Shown one piece after another: positions 1 to 7,814 of a stretch of 64,000 bases of DNA. The notes beneath the pieces are model-generated. The model was given only the letters and a program-made list of their open reading frames with translations, made no database searches and was not told where the DNA came from. The DNA lies in NCBI GenBank assembly GCA_016708875.1, contig JADJFA010000015.1, positions 1-64,000 of the forward strand, given 5' to 3'. Both the position numbers and the translations under genes were made by a program. Positions within the stretch are counted from its first letter, which is position 1, and each line of letters begins with the position of its first letter. The stretch is from Lewinellaceae bacterium (GTDB taxonomy: Bacteria > Bacteroidota > Bacteroidia > Chitinophagales > Saprospiraceae).

Positions 1-385
1 TGGTTATGCTCAGGATGGCAGCCAGCAGGTAAAAATAATGACGAAATGCGCGGAACGAATTTTCAAGCAGGCTCCGGCGATTCGTCATAAAATGCTCTTT
101 TTAATTTTGACTGAAAAAGCCAAAGCAACAGCCCTGGGACAAAAAGTGCTGCTGCGAAAGGCAGATGAAAAGCACCACCCCAAAGTGGTCGTCCGATGCT
201 ACGCGCAATGTGAGATAGCCGAAAAGCAGCAATGCCATAGCACCCAGAAAAAGAAGGATGGAGAAAAACATGGCCCAACTGGAGATGCTGAGCCAATGCC
301 ACAAAACCGGAGCTTTCAGTAAGTTCGAGTTCAACGGGAGATTCGATGTTTTGTCGGGCGTCGAGGGTTCTTCAAAGTTTTCCAT
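1..385 (-). CDS. Small two-TM membrane protein (DUF5362-like), 3' end cut by window edge, frameshifted
   Basis: The first frame begins at 385 (MENFEEPSTP) and gives a hydrophilic N-terminus, then a hydrophobic segment (MFFSILLFLGAMALLLFGYL). After about position 185 the reading continues in another frame (FHLPFAAALFVPGLLLWLF, then QSKLKRAFYDE). The break falls at a run of four G's, so a one-base indel is the simplest explanation. Two membrane segments followed by a lysine-rich tail resemble the DUF5362 family of small Bacteroidota membrane proteins; this is pattern recognition only. The end lies outside the window. Function unknown. Confidence 0.5.
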
Positions 386-539
386 GGTAAAAATGGTTTG
401 GTTAATGTAAAATATTCCGCCAAAGTATAATGTCTTTTATAAATTTCTAATAAACACGAAAAAATTAAGGGTTGATTTATCACACCTTTGCCCGTGGCAA
501 TTAAGCCAAACTCAACATTACAAAACCCTTAACTTCCCA

Positions 540-1330
540 ATGAATTTCCTGCTTCGCGCCTTCAGCGCATTCTTGCTGCCAAGCCCCTGTACCAGTTCCG
601 GATGGGCGACTACATTAGCCAAAGGTTTCAAGTTGATGAATGACAACTTTGGTATGCTGATCGGTTTCGTGTGTTTCCACTGTAATTTAGTTTTTGTGCC
701 AGTCTTTGCCTTTTGTGGGCTTTTTGCTGAGCATGGCTATCACTCCAGTATTAAGTGTCGGCTATTCCCAATTTGCTTACGTGGTATCGCGTGGCCACAA
801 GCCTGATTGGGAATTTTTCAAAGGTTTTTCAAGATCGGGCCTTTGCTGCTTACCTATTTGGTGGTTATGTTGAATTAGTTTGATAGCCATATTGCCGGGC
901 CTTATTGTCTGGTATCAAGCAGGCATGGTCAGTGGTTGGTCGAATTGATGGATGCTTATCCGTTTTCGAGGGAAATCTGAAGCCCAGGTGATGTGGCCAG
1001 ATATGTCGCTATTTGGAATTGGTATGGCCTTAATAACTTATTGGAGGCCTCGCCATTTGGCTGTTTTCCGCTTGGTGCCATGCGAAGTGCCTGGTTTTTG
1101 AGAGTAGGCCCAGTGGAGAAGCGCTTGATGCAAGCCACTGGCTTATCGCTCGTAAGTGGCCAAGTATGCTTGGTTTTCTTATCATTTCTGGTCTAATCGC
1201 CATGGTGGTGCTTTTTACTTTATGGAATTGGGGTGCTCTACACCGCTCCGGCTGTGACCTGCGCCCGTTTTCCTTCGCAGATTCACGCATATTTTGGACG
1301 ATGAGGATGAAAATAAGCCTGACTGATTGA
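540..1330 (+). pseudogene. Multi-pass membrane protein, broken by many frameshifts
   Basis: Coherent protein pieces appear in all three frames in order: GDYISQRF near 606, LMNDNFGMLIGF near 632, ITPVLSVGYSQFAYVVSRG near 740, DRAFAAYLFGGYV near 834, WPDMSLFGIGMALITYW near 990 and WPSMLGFLIISGLIAMVVLF near 1160. Together they describe a protein of about 260 residues with several membrane helices. At least five frame changes occur in 800 bp. I do not recognise the family with confidence. Either the gene is decayed or this stretch is poorly sequenced; it directly precedes the similarly damaged synthetase gene. Confidence 0.45.
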
Positions 1331-1384
1331 CCACTTTATTGCCTGATGGATTCATTCTCGCAGCAATTTTTTGAATTTTTCGCG

Positions 1385-2257
1385 TACTGTCACTTCTGAA
1401 AGCCGTTGCAGCTTGCCCCAACGCCCTCTGGCTTTATCCACCGGGGAAATGCGCTCAATTTCGTGCTCAATTGGTTAACTGGCAAATCCAGCAAATTTCC
1501 ATGCGTCAAATAGATGCGAAGATTTTTCTCCACATTGATGATCTCGATTCGGATCAGAAACAGGCCAGAATGACACACAAGACATCTTTGATTCCCTTGA
1601 ATGGCTCAAATTGGACTGGGATTCTTTCCCGCCATAGCGCGCAGCGCGAAGATGCCGCCATAACGCGCAGCGCGAAGGAGGAAGTAAAAACAATCTACCA
1701 ATGCGCCAATCTCCCAAGATATCTCATTATTCTGACCCCCCCGCGCAGGCGAAGCCTCCTTTTGCCTGCCGTAAATCGTGGTTTGGAACAATACAATATT
1801 AACGTATCCGCCTGAATTTCGTGAACAAGGGGCTGGATCTTGATGAAACAAATGTTGCATGGCGCATCAAAACACCAAACAATTTCCATTGCCCGATTTC
1901 GTCGTGCGCCGCCGCAGTGGAATTCCGGCTTACCAGGTCGCGAGTTTGCCGACGACCTTCATTTTGGGCATTACACATATCATTCGCGGGGCTGATCTGG
2001 AAGATTCAACGACGGCTCAATGTTTTGGCCAAAAGTGCTTTCAGAATAACTTTTTGAAAATCAAATTTTTACACCATCCACTTCTGCTGGATGAGGCAGG
2101 TGAAAAACTTTCAAAATCTGCAGGTTCGAGTTCCTTGAAATCTTTGCGAGGTGACGAGGCGGGGCCTGAATCGGTATTTCAGATGATTGGAAAATGGCCT
2201 GGGCTGGAAGGGAGATTCAGCGTTGGAATTGCTGAGTTCAATGCCAACGGCTGGTAA
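1385..2257 (+). pseudogene. gluQ: Glutamyl-Q tRNA(Asp) synthetase-like gene, frameshifted and repeat-invaded
   Basis: The class I synthetase start motif is visible near 1415 (LAPTPSGFIHRGNALNF), followed near 1520 by KIFLHIDDLDSDQKQAR. Further on come PLPDFVVRRRSGIPAYQVAS (about 1885-1945), ITHIIRGADLEDSTTAQ and the KMSKS-like signature GEKLSKSAGSSSLKSLR near 2100. This order and the roughly 290-residue size fit the short glutamyl-Q tRNA(Asp) synthetase/GluRS catalytic-domain family, which glutamylates queuosine on tRNA-Asp. The tRNA-binding C-terminal half of true GluRS is absent. At least four frame breaks and two short GC-rich repeats (near 1629-1680 and 1738-1770) interrupt it, so it is either decayed or badly sequenced. 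The exact start is uncertain. Confidence 0.7.
1629..1680. repeat. 26-bp tandem duplication inside the synthetase gene
   Basis: Two adjacent 26-bp copies (1629-1654 and 1655-1680) share the core GCGCAGCGCGAAG. Both lie within the region that should encode the catalytic domain of the GluQ-like synthetase, where the expected family sequence is lost. Confidence 0.7.
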
Positions 2258-2302
2258 TGAACTGTTTGGGGTAACCTATGTTTGTGTTTATAACCACATT
2301 GC

Positions 2303-2354
2303 GCACATAGTACATAGTTTAGGTTCAGAATTTGTATCTATGTGTGCTATGTGC
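2303..2354. repeat. Imperfect intergenic inverted repeat
   Basis: Arm GCACATAGTACATAG (2303-2317) pairs with CTATGTGTGCTATGTGC (2338-2354), with one two-base bulge. It lies between the synthetase and the epimerase gene and shares the word CACATAG with the perfect hairpin at 4151-4227. Confidence 0.6.
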
Positions 2355-2377
2355 TGCTCTGGTTATCTAAAATAATC

Positions 2378-3268
2378 ATGCAAAAAGCACCATTCTCATA
2401 GCAAGCGGTTCTGGCCTCATTGGTTCGCGTTTAACGGAAGTGCTTCATTCTCAGGGCCATACGGTACGACTCCTCAGCCGTTCTCCAAAGGCATGGGCCA
2501 GTTTTTTGGAACGCAACAGATGAAGTGGATGCTGAAACAGATGTTGATTATGTGGTCAATCTGGCGGGCGCAGGCATTGATAAGCGTTGGACAGGCGCGA
2601 AAAAGGAATTGATAGAAAGCCGGGTGAAGAGTGCAGCAACGCTTTATCAAGCAATGGAGCGCATGGCCATGCGACCTAAGGCATATCTCTCTGCCGCGGC
2701 GGTAGGCATTTATGGCAATTCAGGCGAGACTTGGATTCGGGAAAGAGACCACCGCGCCATTTGATCAAAAGTTTTATGGTGGAATGTTGTCAAAACTGGA
2801 ATCTTCATAGATGAAATCCTACGCCTGGGAATCCGCTCGTGAAATTCCGCATCGGCGTGGTACTGGCAAAAAGAAGGCGGTGCTTTGGCCGAAATGGTAA
2901 ACCACTGCGTTTGGGTTGGGGCATATTTTGGCAACGGACAAGCATGGTAGCCCTGGATTCATCGCGATGATGTGTGCGGCGCATTTATTTGGGCTATTGA
3001 AAATCAGGCGAAGTTGAGTATTCAACCTTTGTACGCCCGATCGGCGCGCGGGAAGATCTGGTAAAAGCAACGGCCAAAGCCGCTGAAACAACCAGCTGTT
3101 TTCCTACCCACTCCAGCCTTTGTGCTGCGCCTTATTTTGGGGAAATGTCCACTGGTAATCTTGAACAGCAACCGCGTTTCTTCCAGAAAAATTGACCCAG
3201 GCTGGATTTGAATTTCAATGGCCGGGTTGAATGCCGCACTTCGTGATATTTTGCGTGACGATATTTTG
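2378..3268 (+). CDS. TIGR01777-family NAD(P)-dependent epimerase (YfcH/SDR39U1-like), multiple frameshifts
   Basis: This is an extended short-chain dehydrogenase of the TIGR01777 type. The Rossmann motif follows the ATG at 2378: restoring one A in the A-run at 2382-2386 gives ILIASGSGLIGSRLTE. Then come NLAGAGIDKRWT (near 2560), SAAAVGIYG (near 2695), WIHRDDVCGAFIWAIEN (near 2955) and a DUF1731-like end PTPAFVLRLILGEM (near 3105) with GLNAALRDIL (near 3230). Family members are about 300 residues, matching the interval. At least five frame changes are needed. The stop at about 3266-3268 is inferred. The physiological substrate of this family is unknown. Confidence 0.75.
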
Positions 3269-3273
3269 AATCC

Positions 3274-3305
3274 AACTTTCCAAAGTTTTAAACTTTCGGA
3301 AAGTT
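3274..3305. repeat. AT-rich palindrome between epimerase and hydratase genes
   Basis: AACTTTCCAAAGTTT faces AAACTTTCGGAAAGTT with a one-base bulge. It is followed by a low-complexity AATCAATCGCT-type run up to the hydratase start at 3351. It could act as a terminator but has no T-run. Confidence 0.55.
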
Positions 3306-3350
3306 CAAACAATCAATCAATCGCTAATCGAATCAATCGCTCAATCGAAA

Positions 3351-4117
3351 ATGGATATCACTCAACAAGGCTACGTCCACCGACCTCACCCCGATGGAGT
3401 AGCGCACATTCTGTTTTACCACCCCAACCACAACTCTCTCCCGAGCCGACTTTTGGCCGAACTCGCTGCCGCGTTTGCTGCTGCAGGAGAAAACCCGGAT
3501 GCCAGGGTCGTGGTGCTCCGAAGTGTGGAACACAATACGTTCTGTGCGGGTGCGAGTTTCGACGAACTCGGTGGTATTCAAGACTTTGAAACAGGAAAGG
3601 CCTTTTTTTCCGGCTTTGGAAATGTCATCAATGCGATGCGGCGTTGCTCTAAAATCATCGTTGGGCGCGCACGGAAAGGCCGTGGGCGGTGGCGTAGAGC
3701 CTTGCTGCGGCTACGGACATTTGTTTTACTTCCAAATGGGCCTCTGTTCGGCTGAGCGAATTGGCTGTTGGATTTGGCCCATTCGTGATTGGTCCTGCTG
3801 TGGAACGTAAAATTGGTGCGGCAACTTTTGCTCAAATGGCGCTTACACCTGATGAATGGCGCACCGCCGATTGGGCAAAAACACAGGGCCTTTTTCAGGA
3901 ATCCTTTGAAACAGTCGAGCAACTTGATGCTTACCTCACCCATTTCAGCAATTCCCTTTGCAAATACAGCCCCGATGCTTTGCTGGAGTTGAAAAAAGTG
4001 TTTTGGCAAGGCACCGAGCATTGGGACACCCTGCTGACCGAACGGGCTGCTATCAGTGGCAGACTGGCGCTTTCCGAATTTAGCAAAAATGCGATTGCAG
4101 CGTTTAAGAAAGCTTAG
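3351..4117 (+). CDS. Enoyl-CoA hydratase/isomerase family protein, two frameshifts
   Basis: Crotonase-fold protein of about 255 residues. The N-terminal frame reads MDITQQGYVHRP, then the oxyanion-hole segment VEHNTFCAGASFDELGG near 3525. A frame change near 3670 is needed to reach AHGKAVGGGV, the second oxyanion-hole motif. Another near 3710 gives TDICFTSKWASVRLSELAVG and FGPFVIGPAVERKIG. The C-terminus reads LSEFSKNAIAAFKKA. The layout resembles methylglutaconyl-CoA hydratases of leucine degradation, but the substrate cannot be fixed from sequence. Breaks sit in short base runs and may be sequencing errors. Confidence 0.8.
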
Positions 4118-4150
4118 AAGGCTTTTAGCGAATCAACACAAAGCGTATAT

Positions 4151-4227
4151 ATGAAACACATAGTCACAGTAGGACACATAGTGTTTATGATCACGGCTAT
4201 GTGTCCTACTGTGACTATGTGTTTCAT
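4151..4227. repeat. Perfect 31-bp inverted repeat (15-nt loop)
   Basis: Arms 4151-4181 and 4197-4227 are exact reverse complements, separated by 15 nt. Internal words CACATAG and ACAGTAGGACA recur. It sits between the hydratase and DUF1990 genes. It could fold into a strong transcript hairpin, but it lacks a following T-run. Confidence 0.9.
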
Positions 4228-4299
4228 ATTTATTAGAGTCTGCGTGTTTCTCCCCAAAACAATCTTGACTTCTCAGTAATTCAACTACCGCAATAATAA

Positions 4300-4875
4300 A
4301 TGCCTTACCTATTCAAGCCAAACGATTCACAAACCCGTGCCTTTACAGAGCAGGAACGAGTTTTGCCTTACAGTTATGTAGCAGTTGGCAGTACCCAAAA
4401 TGAAACCCCTGTATTAGGCTTCGACAACGATTTCAATTTTATAGCATTAGGTCAGGGTGAGGCTGTTTGGGAGGCTGCAAAAGAGGCCATTCGTCAGTGG
4501 AAAATGTTCCCAGGCGGCTGGGCCTGCATCTGGCCGGAACGGACGCCACTGCGCGAAGGCGAGGTGGTTGCAATGCTCGCAAAAGTGATGGGTTTGTGGT
4601 GGCTGAACTCCTGTCGGATTGTATATGTGATTGACAATCAAGACAAATTTGGCTTTGCGTACGGCACCTTGCCCGGCCATGCAGAGTGTGGCGAGGAGTT
4701 GTTCATGGTAGAAAGAACGGCGGATGGAACGGTGCGCTATGTACTTAAAGCCTTCTCCCGGCCACGGGTTTGGCTGGCGAGATTGGGATACCCGATTGCG
4801 CGGGCGTATCAGCGTAAGTTTATTGGGGATTCAAAGGCTTCGATGTTGGAATTTGTGCAAAACAGCCGTCCATAA
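4300..4875 (+). CDS. DUF1990 family protein
   Basis: An intact 191-residue ORF of normal family length. Recognisable DUF1990 features are LPYSYVAVGST near residue 22, GQGEAVWEAAKEAIRQWKMF near 50, the proline/tryptophan stretch GGWACIWPERTPLREGE, and a C-terminal RPRVWLARLGYPIARAYQR with FIGDS near 180. No signal peptide or membrane segment is visible. The biochemical role of DUF1990 is not established. It is separated from its neighbours by a hairpin upstream and a repeat-bearing gap downstream, so it is probably transcribed alone. Confidence 0.85.
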   Translation: MPYLFKPNDSQTRAFTEQERVLPYSYVAVGSTQNETPVLGFDNDFNFIALGQGEAVWEAAKEAIRQWKMFPGGWACIWPERTPLREGEVVAMLAKVMGLWWLNSCRIVYVIDNQDKFGFAYGTLPGHAECGEELFMVERTADGTVRYVLKAFSRPRVWLARLGYPIARAYQRKFIGDSKASMLEFVQNSRP

Positions 4876-5037
4876 AGTTTTCACCTCTTTTCATCACAAA
4901 AGCTGGGTTCGATTCAACCATAGCAACTGTTCTCTCCCGGAGGACTTCAAGGCAAAGACAACAATATGCGGTTAGATCCGCTCCTCATTTCTTCCACGCC
5001 AGTCCTTTTTTTTCAGACTGCTCTGGAATGAATACTT

Positions 5038-5361
5038 AAAAGTGTCCTATATTTTTCAGGTGGTTGCCTTGACTTTATGTCAGCAAATCCACGCATGGTA
5101 CGACAAGCTTGTCTTGGCCAAATGCACCTTCGTTCGCTTTAAAACGCAAGGGCTAACAGCGCATATCCATTTCTGAATCAAAGACCCTGATCTGCTTGCC
5201 TTTTCTTGGGCATCAACCATTTTTGGGTAGACGGGTGTGGAATACCCCCTGAAAAGTGTCCTTGATTTGTCATACAGTTGCTTTGACTTTTGTGCCAGCA
5301 AATCCAATCAGTGCATTGCCAAGTTCGACTTGACCAGATGCTCGCCTGTTCACTTTTAAAA
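5038..5361. repeat. Diverged ~107-bp direct repeat, period 215 bp, in a gene-free gap
   Basis: Copy A (5038-5144) and copy B (5253-5361) begin with the same AAAGTGTCCT and both contain TTGACTTT, CAGCAAATCCA and a terminal TTTAAAA, at roughly 70 percent identity by eye. The 4876-5372 gap holds no convincing gene; minus-strand translations of the copies (for example RRASGQVELGNALIGFAGTK) carry stops. They may be remnants of a mobile or degraded coding element. Confidence 0.6.
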
Positions 5362-5372
5362 TTATCTGTCAC

Positions 5373-5582
5373 ATGGAAAAGCAAAGATTCAAAACGAAAC
5401 TTGAACTCATTGAGGAGCTTGGGCTTTCCAAATCCACATTTTACCGTTTAATGGAAAAGAAAAACATCCAGACCTCCCCTGAGATGTTAAGCCCAAAAAC
5501 TGAAAACGAACTGCGTATTGAACTTGGTTTTCCGCCTTTGCCGGGTTTTGAACCTAAGATGGGACAGAATGGGACGGATTAG
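5373..5582 (+). CDS. Small helix-turn-helix-like protein
   Basis: 69 residues. LIEELGLSKSTFYRLMEKK (residues about 12-30) has the shape of a helix-turn-helix with a recognition helix, followed by a proline-rich tail. Base composition and lack of a clear upstream promoter leave doubt about whether it is expressed. It begins 11 bp after the second copy of the direct repeat. It may be an excisionase- or repressor-like remnant; no family is assigned. Confidence 0.5.
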   Translation: MEKQRFKTKLELIEELGLSKSTFYRLMEKKNIQTSPEMLSPKTENELRIELGFPPLPGFEPKMGQNGTD

Positions 5583-5733
5583 GATTTATTGGGGCTTTAC
5601 TGATTGTGACATGCCCTATACTTTTGAGCCACAATAAAGTACCTAATAGAAACTTTACCATGACTTACATTAAAAACATTAGATCAAATTTTTCTTTATC
5701 AAAAGGAGTTTCTCTTTTGATTTTTAAGGAAAA

Positions 5734-7158
5734 GTGGAACGCGCCAAAAAACCAACCAGTATTTTATTTCCTGATGATTATTTTGTTTTGTTTAGCACAA
5801 AAACACAAATAAAATCTCAAAGTATTACCCTTGAATTAAAGAGAATAGAATATTGTCATCCAACTTCTGGTGCTGGAGACTGGGTAGACGTTGCTGACGA
5901 AGGGGCTACGCCCATACCTCCTGTTGCTGGGAAATGGCCAGTTTTAGCTTTGAAGATGTTTTCTTATGCAAGTAAAACAAAGGCATGGTCTCAATCCGAA
6001 GGGCAGAAACCTGTGGCCTATGTTAGTGGTTGCGCCCCAAGGATAATTGCAACATTTAAAAGAGAGAAACTTGGCATATTAAGTGGTTGCAATACTACTA
6101 ATCCACGAATTTGGGTAAGAGCAAAATGGATCACTAATGGACCTCCAGGGGGGGCTCCACCTATTCTTATTGATCCAATTGAAATTACAGGAATTGGTAG
6201 CGAAATTAGTCTTGGGCCTATTGCATTTAAAGATCCATTTGAAAAGGATAAGGTAGTTTTTAGGCCAAATTTTGAAATAAAATGGGAATATGCTTTTGCA
6301 AAAGATGCCTTAAATTGGGAAACTGCAGGAACATCTAATCACCCGTTGTACGTCACACATAGAAAACCTACCACTTCGATTGCTTCAACAGGCCCAGCTA
6401 CGTTTTTTTATTCAACTCTACACCATGGATGCCAATTTGCAAATGGGCATTCTGATATCAGCAGTATAGTTGGTCTCACATATACTGGATTTGAAGATCA
6501 ACAAGTTGAACGTGTAGGCGGCTCTTCCGGTATGTCTTATTGGGGGGGATATTCCTATAGCTCAAGTTATATACAAGCTGAATGGCAATTTTTGTTTAAT
6601 TTAGATGGCAGATGTGGTGTATGGGGACCTTTTTTAGGTAGCATGATGGCCTTGCATGGTATTAAACAAAATGCTCCTTCTCCAGGAGCAACTACTGAGT
6701 ATTCAAGTTATAAATCTGTGGTTACAGCCTACGATTATCATGGCGGGATAGGCTATATACCTGCTAATGTAGCAGATATGATGTTTGATAAAATTGAAGA
6801 ATATTTTGGTGATGAATTTGATAGAGCCAACCCATATAGTTCTTCGATGCCAGTATCAATTTACCGTGATGCTGGTAATTCAGTAGGATATTTTTTTGTA
6901 AAAAACTGGAACTTTAGTAGTGGAGAAAACGACTTGTACCTATTAGCTCCAACATCATCGTCACTTACCTCTCCAACTGTATTAACAATAAATGGAGCTG
7001 ATGAAATCGGTCTAACTGCTCAGGGGCCATCTGCAAATCCAAAATCATACTTTGAAAACCACTGTGTCATGGCTTATGATGAGTTTATTTATGACCCTTC
7101 ATATGGAAGCAGCATTAAGGAAGTATTTAATAATAATCAATCTCCAAAGCTGGGTTGA
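5734..7158 (+). CDS. Transglutaminase-like (papain-fold) protein
   Basis: 474 residues with no recognised full-length family, but a transglutaminase-type core is visible. Cys294 lies in DGRCGVWGPFLGSMMALHGI, the usual helix-start context. His443 lies in FENHCVMAYDEF and Asp454 in IYDPSYGSS, giving a Cys-His-Asp order. Upstream, the segment HHGCQFANGHSD is rich in potential ligands. The Cys-His gap (about 150 residues) is longer than typical. No signal peptide precedes this start; a hydrophobic stretch FYFLMIILFCLAQ lies in another frame at about 5765-5805, so an indel there could restore one. It is followed by a lipoprotein gene, possibly its partner. Base composition is AT-rich relative to the flanks. 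Confidence 0.5.
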   Translation: MERAKKPTSILFPDDYFVLFSTKTQIKSQSITLELKRIEYCHPTSGAGDWVDVADEGATPIPPVAGKWPVLALKMFSYASKTKAWSQSEGQKPVAYVSGCAPRIIATFKREKLGILSGCNTTNPRIWVRAKWITNGPPGGAPPILIDPIEITGIGSEISLGPIAFKDPFEKDKVVFRPNFEIKWEYAFAKDALNWETAGTSNHPLYVTHRKPTTSIASTGPATFFYSTLHHGCQFANGHSDISSIVGLTYTGFEDQQVERVGGSSGMSYWGGYSYSSSYIQAEWQFLFNLDGRCGVWGPFLGSMMALHGIKQNAPSPGATTEYSSYKSVVTAYDYHGGIGYIPANVADMMFDKIEEYFGDEFDRANPYSSSMPVSIYRDAGNSVGYFFVKNWNFSSGENDLYLLAPTSSSLTSPTVLTINGADEIGLTAQGPSANPKSYFENHCVMAYDEFIYDPSYGSSIKEVFNNNQSPKLG

Positions 7159-7280
7159 AAATAGCATTAGTGGAGTTGGAGGGATTTTTCTCATACAGCC
7201 CCCCGGAGGGGTGCTCCAAGACTAATAGTGTGGGTGCATAAGAATACAGATTTAAATTCACTCATCAAATTTAACTAATC

Positions 7281-7757
7281 ATGAATGTTTCAAACCTCTC
7301 AATTTTACTCTTAGTGATACTAAGTTGCCAATCGCAAAAGCCGGCGGCTCAAAACCCAGAAAGCACAAAGTCTTTTGATTCGCCATTTGGTAAAGCATTG
7401 GCAGATTTTTCACGAAAAGACACATTTTTATTAACAATTCAAACGAGAGATATTTTAGATACAGTTATATTTTGGCCATCCTCGGTAAACGTAACATCTA
7501 TTTTAGATGTAAAAGTATATAATGAAAAATGTGTTGTTTTAGTTTACTTGGGCAGCTTTATTCATCTATATGCATACAAGAAAGTGCGACAAAAATGGGT
7601 GTATGTTGGATCCCAATTTATTTTAAACATTGAAAGACCGAATCAAGAAATAGTCCATAAAAATGAATCTCATATACTTGTATATCAAAATAAGAAACTC
7701 ATTAGGGAGTGTTTAATTGATTATGAAAAAAGTGCTTGTAGATTATTAGAATACTAA
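7281..7757 (+). CDS. Hypothetical lipoprotein
   Basis: 158 residues. The N-terminus MNVSNLSILLLVILSCQSQ has a short hydrophobic core and a lipobox-like LSC, placing the acylated cysteine at residue 16. The remainder is a single soluble domain with alternating strands (DILDTVIFWPSSVNVTSI, VLVYLGSFIHLYAYKK). I recognise no family. It lies 122 bp after the transglutaminase-like gene on the same strand, and a small GC-rich palindrome (7198-7213) sits between them. It could be co-expressed with, or act on, the neighbouring secreted proteins. Confidence 0.7.
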   Translation: MNVSNLSILLLVILSCQSQKPAAQNPESTKSFDSPFGKALADFSRKDTFLLTIQTRDILDTVIFWPSSVNVTSILDVKVYNEKCVVLVYLGSFIHLYAYKKVRQKWVYVGSQFILNIERPNQEIVHKNESHILVYQNKKLIRECLIDYEKSACRLLEY

Positions 7758-7814
7758 AAGGATTAAATGTTCATTTTATTAACCTGAACAATTTTCTTAA
7801 AAAAATTCACAAAA

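Noticed and set aside
4151..4227. Insertion-sequence terminal inverted repeats
   Set aside because: Loop is only 15 nt and no transposase lies between the arms; the same holds for the other intergenic inverted repeats.
5606..5812. Separate small membrane protein gene before the transglutaminase-like gene
   Set aside because: Overlaps the next gene, and its only notable feature, a hydrophobic stretch, is better explained as a frame-shifted signal peptide of that gene; not certain.
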